Below are positions 26,895-36,810 of a DNA stretch of 64,000 nucleotides, piece after piece. Source of the stretch: Desulfobacteraceae bacterium UBA2245 (GTDB taxonomy: Bacteria > Desulfobacterota > Desulfobacteria > Desulfobacterales > UBA2245); assembly GCA_002347265.1 (NCBI GenBank), contig DDYB01000007.1, forward strand, positions 60,510 through 124,509, in the 5' to 3' direction. A program made the position numbers and the translations under genes. The notes under the pieces were generated by a model. That model was not told where the DNA came from, searched no databases, and saw nothing but the letters and a program-made list of their open reading frames with translations. Within the stretch, counting starts at the first letter, position 1, and every line of letters starts with the position of its first letter.

Positions 26895-28739
26895 CTATGC
26901 TCCCTCCTCAATTCGAAGCTCGATCACAAACCGGGCGCCTCCCCAACGGCTGGCGTCCACATCGATTTTCCCCCCATGATCGGTGATGATCCGGTAGCAC
27001 AGGCTCAGGCCGATGCCGGTATTGCCCTTCTTGGTGGTGTAGAATGGATCGAATATGTGTTCCTTCTGTGCGGGCGACACGCCTTTTCCGGAATCCGAAA
27101 CGGTTACGCGAATCGACGATCCGCGCTGTTCGGATGTGATTTCGATGATCTTTTCTTCTGACTGTTCCTTGATCTCTTCGGCCGCATTGGTTATCAGATT
27201 CACAATCACCTGAGTGATCAGGTCCGCATCCGCCCGACAGGGGGGAAGCCCGTCGGATAAAGACGTTTTCAGCGCAATGCCGTTTTTGAGCAGCGCGGTC
27301 CGGGTTAAAGCGACGGCTTCTTCTATCGGACGGTTGATATCGACTCGAACCAGGCGAAGCTCTCCGGGCCTTGAAAAATCGATGACGCGCCGGATCACGG
27401 CGTCGATCCGGTCCGACGCGGACTGAATCTGACCAATGAGCGAGCGCGTTTTTTCGTTATTCTCTTCACCCGTGCAAAGACGGTCAAGCGCCCTGAGGTA
27501 AAGATTGATTCCGGACAAAGGATTCCGAATCTCGTGGGCGATACCCGCCGCCACACGTCCCAGGGAGGTCATCTTGTCCTGAATCTGCACCAGGCGCTCG
27601 AGCTCCTTTGACCGGGTTACATCCATCATGTTGACGAGAAGGGCGGGGCGGTTGTGGTATTCAATTCGAAGCGCCCGGCAATCCACCCATTTCATCGCGC
27701 CATCTTCGGCTCCGGCCGAGGGGTGAAAACAAAAATTCATATCCAGGGTATCGACCTGGCCCGCAACCAGCCGGGCATATCCCTGTTCGACCTCCGGCCG
27801 GTCGTCTGAATGAATGAACCTGAAATCCAGCTTTGCGGGCGAAACAGCCATTGGACCGCAGATTCTTTCCTGTTCGGGGTTCTGGTAAACGATCCGATCG
27901 TCTTGAATGATGAGAATGCCGGTAACTGCATTTTCCACAAGCGCCCGAAAACGTTTTTCACTCTCTTGCAGATTTTCCTGAGCCTGCCTGCGCTCCATGG
28001 ATCGCGCGATGCGCCGTGCAACGGCGTTGATCAGTTCGCGTTCATGTTTCAAAAACGGGCCCTCGTCTTCCGGGGGTTTCTCTTCCAGGTACCCGACTTC
28101 CAGTTCGCCGATTTTATTGCCATGCACAACGATACCGGCCGTCTGACGCCAGTCTGTTTTTTTGAAGTTGCGGGTTCGAAACTCGCGCCCCTCCACTTCT
28201 ATCCGCGCACAGGCCGCCTGCCGGTACTGCCAGCCCGAAATCACGACATTCACTGTTTCCTGAAGCATCTTGTCCAGAGAATACTGTCGCTTTTCGGCAA
28301 TACTCGAGGTTGCGTACAGGCAGTTGATTTCCCTTACACGATCGCGCAGCGCCCGCGATCGGCGCTCAGACACACCCTGGGCCCTTGCATATTCGGCGAT
28401 CCGCTTTTCCTCCGCCTCCAGAAACTCATAAAAAAGCCGGGCAACAGCGCCGGACATCAGGCTCACGCCCACAGGCATCGTTCGGGCGATTTCCTCTGCC
28501 ACGGCGGCGTCATCGTCGGTCTCAATAATCAGATTCAAATCCTTGACCGCATAAAGGTCATGAAAATCCCTGAAAACGGACACTTCCATTTCCACCGCGC
28601 ATCGATATCCTGCCGCGTTCGGATCCGGATACGCCAGTCCGACGATGTTCGCACGTGTGAAGGCTCCGCTGCGGGCGATATCCAGAATAATGCAGGCCCC
28701 GGTTCCGCCGCCTGCTATGCCCACTTTCAGTTCGTTCAT
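26895..28739 (-). CDS. Sensor histidine kinase with a Rossmann-like N-terminus and PAS domain
   Basis: About 614 residues, soluble, with no membrane segments visible. The N-terminal 110 residues open with KVGIAGGGTGACIILDIARS, a glycine-rich dinucleotide-binding-like loop, followed by AYPDPNAAG, and look like an NAD(P)- or nucleotide-binding Rossmann domain. A GAF-like stretch (about 160-260), a PAS domain (about 280-400), the dimerisation His in GRVAAGIAHEIRNP and a GHKL ATPase domain (DSGKGV, GNTGIGLSL) follow. The start is uncertain. I chose ATG 28739 (MNELKVG), with ATG 28748 and GTG 28781 also in frame. It pairs with the downstream sigma-54 activator. A cytoplasmic redox or cofactor-sensing input is an inference from the fold. 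Confidence 0.85.
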   Translation of the reverse strand: MNELKVGIAGGGTGACIILDIARSGAFTRANIVGLAYPDPNAAGYRCAVEMEVSVFRDFHDLYAVKDLNLIIETDDDAAVAEEIARTMPVGVSLMSGAVARLFYEFLEAEEKRIAEYARAQGVSERRSRALRDRVREINCLYATSSIAEKRQYSLDKMLQETVNVVISGWQYRQAACARIEVEGREFRTRNFKKTDWRQTAGIVVHGNKIGELEVGYLEEKPPEDEGPFLKHERELINAVARRIARSMERRQAQENLQESEKRFRALVENAVTGILIIQDDRIVYQNPEQERICGPMAVSPAKLDFRFIHSDDRPEVEQGYARLVAGQVDTLDMNFCFHPSAGAEDGAMKWVDCRALRIEYHNRPALLVNMMDVTRSKELERLVQIQDKMTSLGRVAAGIAHEIRNPLSGINLYLRALDRLCTGEENNEKTRSLIGQIQSASDRIDAVIRRVIDFSRPGELRLVRVDINRPIEEAVALTRTALLKNGIALKTSLSDGLPPCRADADLITQVIVNLITNAAEEIKEQSEEKIIEITSEQRGSSIRVTVSDSGKGVSPAQKEHIFDPFYTTKKGNTGIGLSLCYRIITDHGGKIDVDASRWGGARFVIELRIEEGA

Positions 28740-29127
28740 CAAACCCATCACAGCACCGATCCCTGAAAATGGATAAAGCACACGCTATCTTCCACGCCGC
28801 TATCATGGCGATGCGATCTTTCCTTTGATTCCTTCATTGTTTGCACCTCATCATATTGAAACCATGCCGGTATCAACCGGATAAAAGCCGGCGCCGCTTT
28901 TTTCATTCTCCGTCTCACAACGCCTCATTTTGTGCAATCTTAGAATATTGCTCCCTGCCTGCCAATGGTTTTCTTTGATTCGTGCAGGCGGCGTCCCTTT
29001 CGAAATCATACATAAATCGAGGTGATTCGGCATGTTGAGTTTCCATTCGACAGCTCCGGCATTCAATGCTAAACTAAAACATTGAATTTCTCGCGATCAT
29101 TGTGTGAGAGAAACTTAAGGACAAGTC
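28740..29127. other. Divergent intergenic region between two signalling operons
   Basis: About 390 bases between the Rossmann-type kinase (minus) and the symporter-kinase operon (plus). No gene or perfect sigma-54 site is visible. A weak sigma-70-like pair (TTCGAC, 18 bases, TAAACT near 29046-29076) lies ahead of the plus-strand operon, but I would not rely on it. Confidence 0.3.
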
Positions 29128-29346
29128 ATGGAAAAATTAATCAATATTCTGAAAAAACAAGAGTTTCATATTCTGCTCTATTGCCTGAGCCTCCTGCTTT
29201 TCAACTGGCCGGTACTGACCATTTTCGAAAATGGCCGTTCAGCTTTGTTTTATTATCTGTTCTGTATCTGGGGCGCCTTCATCGTCGTGTTGTTTTTTAT
29301 CGCAACCAATCTTTTAAACCAGAACGGCAAGGATGTTGAAAAATAA
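29128..29346 (+). CDS. Small two-helix membrane protein paired with the symporter-kinase
   Basis: 72 residues with two hydrophobic segments (about residues 13-33 and 40-64) and a charged C-terminus. Its stop is three bases before the ATG of the symporter-kinase, so the two are almost certainly co-translated. AAGGA precedes the ATG. It resembles the small accessory subunits found beside some sodium:solute symporters, but I cannot name a family. It probably sits in the inner membrane as a partner or assembly factor of the sensor. Confidence 0.65.
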   Translation: MEKLINILKKQEFHILLYCLSLLLFNWPVLTIFENGRSALFYYLFCIWGAFIVVLFFIATNLLNQNGKDVEK

Positions 29347-29349
29347 CCC

Positions 29350-32300
29350 ATGTTCAGTCATCTGACAGCCATTTTGATCTTTCTGCTGTATTTTTTCTCC
29401 CTGTTTGCCATCGCTCTTTGGGCCGAGCGGCGAGCAGAGGCGGGAAAAAGCATCGCCAATAATCCAGTGGTCTACACCCTGTCGCTGGCTGTCTACTGCA
29501 CGGCATGGACTTATTACGGCAGCGTGGGTCTGGTGACCACCAGAGGAATGCTGTTCGTGGCATATTTCATTGGGCCGACCATTGCGATCATCCTGTCCTG
29601 GATCGTCCTTCGAAAGATGGTTCGAATCAAAAATACGCATCACATCACCAGCATCGCCGACTTTATCGCTGCACGATACGGCAAATCCGAGGCTCTTGCC
29701 GCCATAGTCACCCTGATTGCCCTGCTGGGAATTATTCCCTATATCGCCCTTCAGCTGAAATCCATCCTTTCCACGCTCAACGTGATTACCGTACCCGCCG
29801 AAGGGGCCGTTTCCTGGGTGGCGGATCATATCGGCTATATCATGGTCGGCCTGATGATTTTTTTTACGATCGGCATTGGCGTTCGGCGGCTGGATCCGAC
29901 CGAGCGTCACGAAGGAATGGTGATGGCGCTTGCCGTGGAGTGCATCGTAAAGCTTCTGGGGCTTTTAGCCGCCGGCATATTCGTCACCTATTCGATCTAC
30001 AACGGATTCGGGGATATTCTGGGCCGCTTTTCACAGAGTCCCCATGCCGGTCTTGTGAGCCTGTCCGCATCGGGAAATCAACCGTATATGCTCTGGACGA
30101 CCTATATCGTGCTTTCCATGTCGGCCATATGGTTTCTGCCCAGACAGTTTCATGTCGCGGTTGTGGAAAATTCGGACGAAAGGCACATTTTGACGGCGAT
30201 GTGGCTGCTGCCCCTGTATATGCTCTTGATCAACATCTTCGTGCTTCCCATCGCCCTCGGCGGATTGCTTCAGGGCCTTCCGCTGGATCAGGGAGACACC
30301 TTTGTGCTGCAATTGCCGCTTTTTCACGGGGCGTCCTGGCTGGCCATGCTGGTTTTTATCGGCGGATTTTCCGCCTCTATCGGCATGATCATGATCAGTT
30401 CCATGACTCTTTCAACCATGGTGACCAACCATCTGATGCTGCCGATGTTCGGGTGGATTCAAAGTCTGGGGTTTCTCAAAAAGCATCTGTTGCGTTGCAA
30501 ATGGGTTTCCGTGGCGGGCATTATTCTTTTAAGTTTCTGGTTTGAGCAGAAGGTGGGCGGCTCGTACATGCTTGTCAATATCGGCATGGTTTCCTTTGCC
30601 GCCGTGCTTCAGTTCGCGCCCTCGATCCTGGGAGGCATCTTCTGGTATCGCGGGAACAAATTCGGAGCGTTTCTGGGACTGAGCGGCGGATTTCTGACAT
30701 GGTGTCACACCCTTCTGGTTCCTTCCCTGATCAAGAGCGGATGGATTCCCGCGGTTTTTCTGGAAACCGGCCCCCTGGGGCTTGAATTTTTAAAACCCGA
30801 AAATCTGTTCGGCATGGAGGTGCTGGATCCTCTGACCCATGCGGTTTTCTGGTCGATGCTGGCAAATATCGGCCTGTATGTCCTGGGGTCTTTATTATAC
30901 AGGCCCGGCAAGACCGAACAGCAGCTGATGAATGAATTTGTCGGCGCCCTGACCTCCCCGATCGCGCCGTCTCCCCATGAACGGGAGGCATATATTGATC
31001 TGAAGGGAAAAAAGGAAGAAATCCGAAATCTGCTCGGTCAGTATTTTACCGATGCAGAGGTTCAGGAAAAGATGAACAAATGCTGCGATGCATTGAACTT
31101 TAAAAACAAGACGCGCATTTCGATTGCCGAACTTCTCAAGCTGCACCGGGAAGTTGAAAAAATGCTTTCCGGCGCCATCGGCGCTGCGGCAGCACACAAA
31201 GCCATTGCAAACGCCGTGCAGTTCAGCGAGCAGGAAACCGATGAGCTGATGGACGCATATCGGGAGATTCTGGCGGATTTCAGGGTGTCTCCGGAAGAAC
31301 TTCGGGCCAAGATCGATTATTATCAGGAAAAGGAAACGCTGTTAACCAGCCATGCCGAAGAACTCGAGCAGTTGAACAAGATTCTGGAGCTGCGGATTCA
31401 GCAACTGCAGGAGACCGAAAAAGCGCTTGCGGAATCCGAAAAAAAATACCGGGGCATTTTTGAAAATGCCCTGGAAGGCATCTTTCAGGCTTCTCCTGAG
31501 GGATATTTCTACAGCGCGAGCCCGTCCATGGCGCAGATTCTTGGCTACACGGACCCGCAGGAGCTGATACGAAGCATTACCGATATCGAGACGCAGCTGT
31601 GCGCGGACAAGGGCAGGATTGTTGAGCTGCGGCAAATGCTCGAGCATCAGGATTCGGTGAAGAATTTTGAGTGCCGGCTTACCCGGAAAAATGGTGAGTT
31701 GATATGGGCGCTGATTCAGGTCCGCGCGCTTCGGAATGAAGACGGAAAACTGGTCTCCATGGAAGGATTTGTTCAGGACATCACCGTCCGCAAAAAGGCC
31801 GAAGAAGCGCTTCACAATGCATATAAAGAACTCGAGAACCGTGTGGAGGCGAGAACCGCTCAGCTTCGAAAAATGAATCTGGAGCTTCAGAAAACCAAGG
31901 AAGCCGCGGAAGCCGCTACCCAGGCGAAAAGCGAGTTCCTGGCCAATATGAGCCATGAAATCCGCACCCCGATGAACGGCATTATCGCTGCCTCGGAATT
32001 GGCTTTAAACGAACGGCAGATTCCGAAACTGGAGCATTATCTGAAAATTATAAACAATTCAGCATATTCCCTGCTGGGGCTGATCAACGATATCCTGGAT
32101 TTTTCGAAAATAGAGGCCGGGAAACTGGATTTTGAAATGCGACCGTTCCGTCTGGACGAACTGCTGGACCGGGTCGTTGAAATGTTTTTAAACAAGACCG
32201 TTGAAAAACGCATCGAACTTCTGGTCGATATCAATACCGGCACCCCCCAGGCGCTGATTGGCGACAGCCTGCGCATTCAGCAGGTTCTGACAAACCTGCT

Positions 32301-34194
32301 GAGCAATGCGGTCAAGTTCACAGAACGCGGCGGCGTGATCCTGATCGGCGTTGAAACTCTGGAAAAAACTCAGGACGCTGCCAGGCTGGCGTTTCGGGTC
32401 AAGGACACCGGAGTGGGCATTGATCCTGAATACCAGCAGCGTATTTTCGGGAGCTTCAGCCAGGGGGATACATCCACCACGCGAAAGTACGAGGGAACGG
32501 GTCTGGGACTGTGCATCTCCGACAAACTGGTGTCCATGATGAACGGGCAGATTTATTTTGCCAGCACGCCCGGAGAAGGAACCACGTTCAGCTTCATTCT
32601 ACCCCTAAAGAGGCAGCCGAAGGCCGAGGAAAAAGAGTTGACGCCTCCTGCCGACATTCGGAATCTTAGAGCCATGGTGGTCGATGATTGTTCGGACAGC
32701 CGGACCCTGACCAAAAAGATGCTGGAATCGTTCGGAATGAAAGCGGAGGTGTTTTCTTCGGGAAGGGCCGCACTCAATCGGCTTGAAGCGATTCAAACGG
32801 GTCAGCCGCCTGTGGATCTGGTGGTGATGGATTGGCTGATGCCCCAGCTCAACGGCATCGAGACCGCCGTGAAAATGCGAAGTGAGATGGATTTTTCCGG
32901 TCCGATCATTCTGATGACCGCTTTCGGAAAAGACAGCGAAAAAAGCGAGGCCGAAAAGGCAGGCATCAACGCTTTTCTGACCAAACCCATCTCGGCTTCC
33001 ACGCTGTTTGACGCCATGATGGACGCTTTTGGAAGATCGGAGCTTCGAGTCGGCAAACCTGAAAAACATATGGCCACCAAAGCCTCGATTTATATGCAGA
33101 GACTTCGAGGACGCCGGGTTCTGGTGGCCGAAGACAACCCCACCGGTCAGGAAGTCGCCAGAGCAATGCTGGAACTGGCGGGGATTTCGGTGACCATCGC
33201 AGCCAATGGAAAAGAGGCGGTTGAGGCCGTTGAAAAACAGCCGTTTGATGCCGTGTTGATGGATATTCAGATGCCTGAGATGGACGGTTATGCGGCGACG
33301 CGACAGATCCGGAAAGATCCGCGGTTTCACCAGATGCCCATCATCGCCATGACAGCCCATGCCATGAAGGGCGACGAAGAAAAATGCCTGGCCGCCGGTA
33401 TGGATGGATACATATCCAAGCCCGTCAGCCAGGAAAGATTGTATTATACCCTGTGGAAATTTATTCAGGCGACATCCCCGCTGCGACAGGCACGGGAGGA
33501 TATCCGCGAGCCTGAACAGATTCGTTCGGACAAAGAAGCCCATGCGCCGGATGCCGGAGATCTGCCGCTGACGTTGCCGGGCATTCTCGTTCATCAGGCG
33601 CTTTCAGCCCTCAATATCGATCCGGCCGCTTTTAAACGGATTCTTTTCGGCTTTTTGTCGAGCAACCGTCAGACGGCGGAAAACATTGAGAAGGCCTATG
33701 CCGAAGAAGATTGGCAATCGCTTGAGCATCTGAGTCACAGCCTGAAGGGAAGCGCGGCCAACATTCGGGCCGAGGGCCTGTTTGAAGCCGTCAAGGCACT
33801 TGAGGCTGCCGCCAAAGATGCCCAGGCAACCCGGACGCCTCCGGGCCCGGCGCTTGTCGATCAGGTTAAAAAGCATTTGGAGCAGGTTCTTGGCGGCTTG
33901 CAGGCCTTTGCTGCAAGCGGTCAAAGCGTTTCCGCGGAGAGCGATAAGCCGCCGATGGATATACAGATCGTCAAAAAACTTTTAGAGAATCTGGCCGACG
34001 CGCTGGTTCTGGCCGATCCCGAAACCGTTTCTCAATGCGCCGCAGAGGCCCTGGAAAGCATGGACAGCCCGAATTTCAGAGAGCTTGAAGTTCAGATCAA
34101 CAATTATGATTACGAAGATGCGCTGAAAACCGTGCAGCGCATCTTCGATGAATACGGATGGAAGGTCGAACAGCCCCGCGATGATGCACAATAA
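29350..34194 (+). CDS. Sodium:solute symporter-hybrid histidine kinase (CbrA-like)
   Basis: A 1614-residue sensor. Residues 1 to about 500 form a sodium:solute symporter (PutP-like) domain with many transmembrane helices (AVYCTAWTYYGSVGL near the start), presumably binding or moving a solute. A charged linker of about 530-690 contains coiled coil, then a PAS domain (about 695-820), the kinase His869 in EFLANMSHEIRTPMNG, and a GHKL ATPase domain (about 985-1100). Two receiver domains (AMVVDDCSDS near 1109, VLVAEDNPTG near 1257) and an HPt domain with His1463 (LSHSLKGSAANIRA) complete a full phosphorelay. The gene overlaps the following HD-GYP regulator, its likely output partner. The sensed solute is unknown. 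Confidence 0.93.
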   Translation: MFSHLTAILIFLLYFFSLFAIALWAERRAEAGKSIANNPVVYTLSLAVYCTAWTYYGSVGLVTTRGMLFVAYFIGPTIAIILSWIVLRKMVRIKNTHHITSIADFIAARYGKSEALAAIVTLIALLGIIPYIALQLKSILSTLNVITVPAEGAVSWVADHIGYIMVGLMIFFTIGIGVRRLDPTERHEGMVMALAVECIVKLLGLLAAGIFVTYSIYNGFGDILGRFSQSPHAGLVSLSASGNQPYMLWTTYIVLSMSAIWFLPRQFHVAVVENSDERHILTAMWLLPLYMLLINIFVLPIALGGLLQGLPLDQGDTFVLQLPLFHGASWLAMLVFIGGFSASIGMIMISSMTLSTMVTNHLMLPMFGWIQSLGFLKKHLLRCKWVSVAGIILLSFWFEQKVGGSYMLVNIGMVSFAAVLQFAPSILGGIFWYRGNKFGAFLGLSGGFLTWCHTLLVPSLIKSGWIPAVFLETGPLGLEFLKPENLFGMEVLDPLTHAVFWSMLANIGLYVLGSLLYRPGKTEQQLMNEFVGALTSPIAPSPHEREAYIDLKGKKEEIRNLLGQYFTDAEVQEKMNKCCDALNFKNKTRISIAELLKLHREVEKMLSGAIGAAAAHKAIANAVQFSEQETDELMDAYREILADFRVSPEELRAKIDYYQEKETLLTSHAEELEQLNKILELRIQQLQETEKALAESEKKYRGIFENALEGIFQASPEGYFYSASPSMAQILGYTDPQELIRSITDIETQLCADKGRIVELRQMLEHQDSVKNFECRLTRKNGELIWALIQVRALRNEDGKLVSMEGFVQDITVRKKAEEALHNAYKELENRVEARTAQLRKMNLELQKTKEAAEAATQAKSEFLANMSHEIRTPMNGIIAASELALNERQIPKLEHYLKIINNSAYSLLGLINDILDFSKIEAGKLDFEMRPFRLDELLDRVVEMFLNKTVEKRIELLVDINTGTPQALIGDSLRIQQVLTNLLSNAVKFTERGGVILIGVETLEKTQDAARLAFRVKDTGVGIDPEYQQRIFGSFSQGDTSTTRKYEGTGLGLCISDKLVSMMNGQIYFASTPGEGTTFSFILPLKRQPKAEEKELTPPADIRNLRAMVVDDCSDSRTLTKKMLESFGMKAEVFSSGRAALNRLEAIQTGQPPVDLVVMDWLMPQLNGIETAVKMRSEMDFSGPIILMTAFGKDSEKSEAEKAGINAFLTKPISASTLFDAMMDAFGRSELRVGKPEKHMATKASIYMQRLRGRRVLVAEDNPTGQEVARAMLELAGISVTIAANGKEAVEAVEKQPFDAVLMDIQMPEMDGYAATRQIRKDPRFHQMPIIAMTAHAMKGDEEKCLAAGMDGYISKPVSQERLYYTLWKFIQATSPLRQAREDIREPEQIRSDKEAHAPDAGDLPLTLPGILVHQALSALNIDPAAFKRILFGFLSSNRQTAENIEKAYAEEDWQSLEHLSHSLKGSAANIRAEGLFEAVKALEAAAKDAQATRTPPGPALVDQVKKHLEQVLGGLQAFAASGQSVSAESDKPPMDIQIVKKLLENLADALVLADPETVSQCAAEALESMDSPNFRELEVQINNYDYEDALKTVQRIFDEYGWKVEQPRDDAQ

Positions 34195-35269
34195 TTCAAA
34201 ACGGCCCCTGGTTCTGATTGTCGATGACAACCCGACCAACATAGACCTGCTGGTCAATACGCTGAAGGCGGATTGCCGTCTCGGAATCGCCAAGAACGGA
34301 CCCAAGGCGCTGGCCTATGTCGGAGAACAGCTTCCCGATCTGATCCTGCTGGACATCATGATGCCCGACATGAACGGATACGAGGTATGCACCCGACTCA
34401 AAGAAGATCCGCGCACACGGGACATTCCGGTGATATTCATCACGGCTCTGGTCGAGCCCGCACACAAGACCCGCGGTTTCGAGGTCGGCGCCGTGGATTA
34501 TATCACCAAGCCCTTCCATGCCGGAGAGGTCAGGGCCAGGGTCAAAACGCACCTGGCGCTGAAGCGCATGAATGAAGAACTCAACGCGCAGAACATCGTG
34601 CTTGAAAAAAAGGTTGCGGAAAAAACAGCCGAGCTTGAGGAAATGCTGCAGGCGACGATTCGCGCCATGGCCCTGACCTCGGAGGTCAGAGACCCTTATA
34701 CGGCGGGCCATCAACAGCGCGTGGCGGAACTGGCGTGCGCGATAGCCCGGAAAATCGGGTTTTCCAAGGACCGGATTCGTGCAATTCATTTTGCAGGACT
34801 GCTTCACGACATTGGAAAGATTCGCGTACCCGTGTCCATTCTCAATCGTCCGGGAAAACTCCTGGAAGCGGAGTTCGATCTGATTCGGGTGCATTCCCAG
34901 ACCGGCTATGACATCTTAAAGCATATTCATTCTCCGTGGCCGCTGGCGGAAATCGTTCTTCAACATCACGAGCGGCTCGACGGTTCCGGCTATCCCATGG
35001 GCCTCAAGGAGGATGCCATTTTGCCCGAGGCCAAGATCATCGCTGTTGCAGACGCCATGGAGGCCGAAAGTTCCTTTCGCCCGTATCGACCGGCCCTGGG
35101 AATCGATCACGCGCTCGCTGAGCTGATTTCCAAACGGGGAGTGTTGTTTGATCCCCATGCGGTGGATGCATGCGTTGCGCTTTTTAAAGAAGAAAATTTT
35201 CAGTTTGTCGCCGGTCGCCCGACCATTTTAGAGAATCTGCCTGATGCGGATCTTTCGCTTCAGGAGTAA
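34181..35269 (+). CDS. Response regulator with HD-GYP c-di-GMP phosphodiesterase domain
   Basis: A receiver domain (residues about 8-125, with the phosphoacceptor in LILLDIMMPDMNGYE and the Lys in YITKPFH) joined by a coiled coil to an HD-GYP domain. Motifs LLHDIGKIRVPVSIL, HHERLDGSGYPMGL and the later VADAMEAESSFRPYRP are present, so it should hydrolyse c-di-GMP. The ATG at 34181 or 34184 overlaps the symporter-kinase stop, so the pair is translationally coupled. It is the probable effector of that sensor's phosphorelay. About 362 residues, normal size. Confidence 0.93.
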   Translation: MMHNNSKRPLVLIVDDNPTNIDLLVNTLKADCRLGIAKNGPKALAYVGEQLPDLILLDIMMPDMNGYEVCTRLKEDPRTRDIPVIFITALVEPAHKTRGFEVGAVDYITKPFHAGEVRARVKTHLALKRMNEELNAQNIVLEKKVAEKTAELEEMLQATIRAMALTSEVRDPYTAGHQQRVAELACAIARKIGFSKDRIRAIHFAGLLHDIGKIRVPVSILNRPGKLLEAEFDLIRVHSQTGYDILKHIHSPWPLAEIVLQHHERLDGSGYPMGLKEDAILPEAKIIAVADAMEAESSFRPYRPALGIDHALAELISKRGVLFDPHAVDACVALFKEENFQFVAGRPTILENLPDADLSLQE

Positions 35270-35273
35270 ATGC

Positions 35274-36032
35274 ATGTACGTAATCGACAGCCATATCCAT
35301 TGCGGAATTCAGAACGTCGACCAGCCCTTTTCCGATATCCGGCCGCTGTTGAACCGCGCCCGGATTTCCGGGGCCTGTCTTTTTGCACCGGTGGAAGACA
35401 TCTATGACCGCTATCGTCCCGGCTTTGACGACAATGAATTCTGGAAAGCCACGCGGAAGCGGGCGCACGATTACCTGCTTCAGATCGCATGTCAGAACAG
35501 AAGCATCTACCCGTATTATTTTGTCTGGAACGATTTTCTCATTGAAGATCTGGACCGGGGATTTGCCGGAATCAAATGGCATCATCATTCCGGAGAGCCT
35601 CCGTATCACTATGAAAATCCGCGATGCGGCGCCATGATTGATGCGATCTGCGAGCGAGGTCTTCCCGTGGTTCTTGAGGAAACCTTTGATCGAACCATCT
35701 GGTTTATCCAGCAGGCGGCCGGCCGCACGCCCGTGATCATTCCGCATCTGGGGTTATTAAACGGCGGATTCACCCGTCTGCTAAAGTCGGGTGTATGGGA
35801 GAACGAGACGGTTTACGCGGATACCGCCCTGGCCGGATCTGCCGAGATTCAAACCTTTCTGGATCAATATGGCGCCGAACGGCTGTTGTTTGGAAGCGAC
35901 TACCCGTTCGGCTATCCGGACAATCAGCTTCAAAATCTGCTGCACATGGGAATTTTGCAGGAAGACCTGAAAAAGATCTGCGCGGAGAATATTCTGCGGC
36001 TGGTGGGTAAAAACGCTCATGACGCCGACTGA
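35274..36032 (+). CDS. Amidohydrolase-family protein (amidohydrolase_2 type)
   Basis: 252 residues, TIM-barrel metal hydrolase. IDSHIHCG is the metal-binding His-x-His near residue 6. IKWHHH, PHLG and LLFGSDYPFG supply the later metal and active-site residues. The family includes decarboxylases, lactonases and hydrolases, so the substrate is undefined. AGGAG precedes the ATG at 35274, five bases after the HD-GYP stop, which places it in the same operon. It may process a metabolite related to the solute sensed upstream. This is speculative. Confidence 0.85.
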   Translation: MYVIDSHIHCGIQNVDQPFSDIRPLLNRARISGACLFAPVEDIYDRYRPGFDDNEFWKATRKRAHDYLLQIACQNRSIYPYYFVWNDFLIEDLDRGFAGIKWHHHSGEPPYHYENPRCGAMIDAICERGLPVVLEETFDRTIWFIQQAAGRTPVIIPHLGLLNGGFTRLLKSGVWENETVYADTALAGSAEIQTFLDQYGAERLLFGSDYPFGYPDNQLQNLLHMGILQEDLKKICAENILRLVGKNAHDAD

Positions 36033-36389
36033 TGAAGATAAACGGTATGGCGCTGAATTCGATTTTACAAGGAAAAACCTTTCCGGAAAAAGTCGACCCC
36101 GAGCCAGCCCTTCCAATGGAATCCGATGCCGGACAGGGGGGTTGCAGCCAATTTTTCTATTGCAGCAATTATTTGCTTGAAGATGGAGCATAAAGAAGGT
36201 AGAGAATTTTAGAGGCAATCTAATTGTTCTTTTGAAAACAGTGCGATTGGCAATGTGTTGTAAAAATGGTTTTTGAATGCGTCGTTCAGGTATAAAAACG
36301 GAAACAGCCTGCCATCACTTCCCAGACCCGGAAGCGAATTTCATCTATCGGCCGTTTCAATTCCAGAATTTTCATTAAAGGAGAGCAGA
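36033..36389. other. Intergenic region and long 5' leader of the RNA-binding protein gene
   Basis: About 360 bases with no gene, AT-rich in its centre. Long untranslated leaders are common for RRM and cold-shock genes, but no defined element is recognisable. A TGGC...TTG match near 36249 has the wrong spacing for sigma-54. Confidence 0.35.
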
Positions 36390-36731
36390 ATGAATATCTA
36401 TGTAGGCAATTTGTCGTACGATGTTACCGAAGATGACTTACGACAAGCTTTTGAGGCGTTCGGACAGGTTGAAACCGTTAATATCATAAAAGACAAATTC
36501 AGTGGACAATCCAAGGGGTTCGGCTTTGTTGAGATGCCGTCAGCCGACCAGGCGAAATCCGCGATCGAGGATTTAAACGGCAAAGAGTTAAAGGGGAGAG
36601 CGCTCAACATCAATGAGGCCCGTCCGAAAACCGAAGGCGGCGGCGCCAGAAAACCGCGCAGCTTTGGCGGCAACAGAGGTCCTGGCGGCGGCGGCGGCAG
36701 GGGCCCGGGCGGCGGCGGGCGTCGTTATTAA
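36390..36731 (+). CDS. RRM-domain RNA-binding protein with Gly-rich tail
   Basis: 113 residues. One RRM (residues 1 to about 78) has RNP2 IYVGNL and RNP1 KGFGFVEM, followed by a Gly/Arg-rich tail (PGGGGGRGPGGGGRR). Such proteins bind single-stranded RNA and are often cold-induced or abundant RNA chaperones. AAAGGAG precedes the ATG at 36390. An upstream in-frame start would add 39 unsupported residues. It stands alone between intergenic regions. Confidence 0.95.
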   Translation: MNIYVGNLSYDVTEDDLRQAFEAFGQVETVNIIKDKFSGQSKGFGFVEMPSADQAKSAIEDLNGKELKGRALNINEARPKTEGGGARKPRSFGGNRGPGGGGGRGPGGGGRRY

Positions 36732-36769
36732 TTAAAGATTTTCACATCTGAATTCATCATATCAAGTTT

Positions 36770-36810
36770 CAAGGGCGGGGAAGAGGTCTTAGAATTTCTT
36801 CCCCGCCTTG
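36770..36810 (+). terminator. Hairpin after the RRM protein gene
   Basis: CAAGGGCGGGGAAGA and TCTTCCCCGCCTTG pair over about 14 bases with one bulged G and a 12-base loop, 38 bases after the stop. No T-run follows, so termination may be inefficient or Rho-dependent. Confidence 0.55.

Noticed and set aside
36246..36262. Sigma-54-like TGGCAATGTGTTG upstream of the RRM gene
   Set aside because: The spacing between the GG and the TTG is one base short and the GC of the -12 element is missing.
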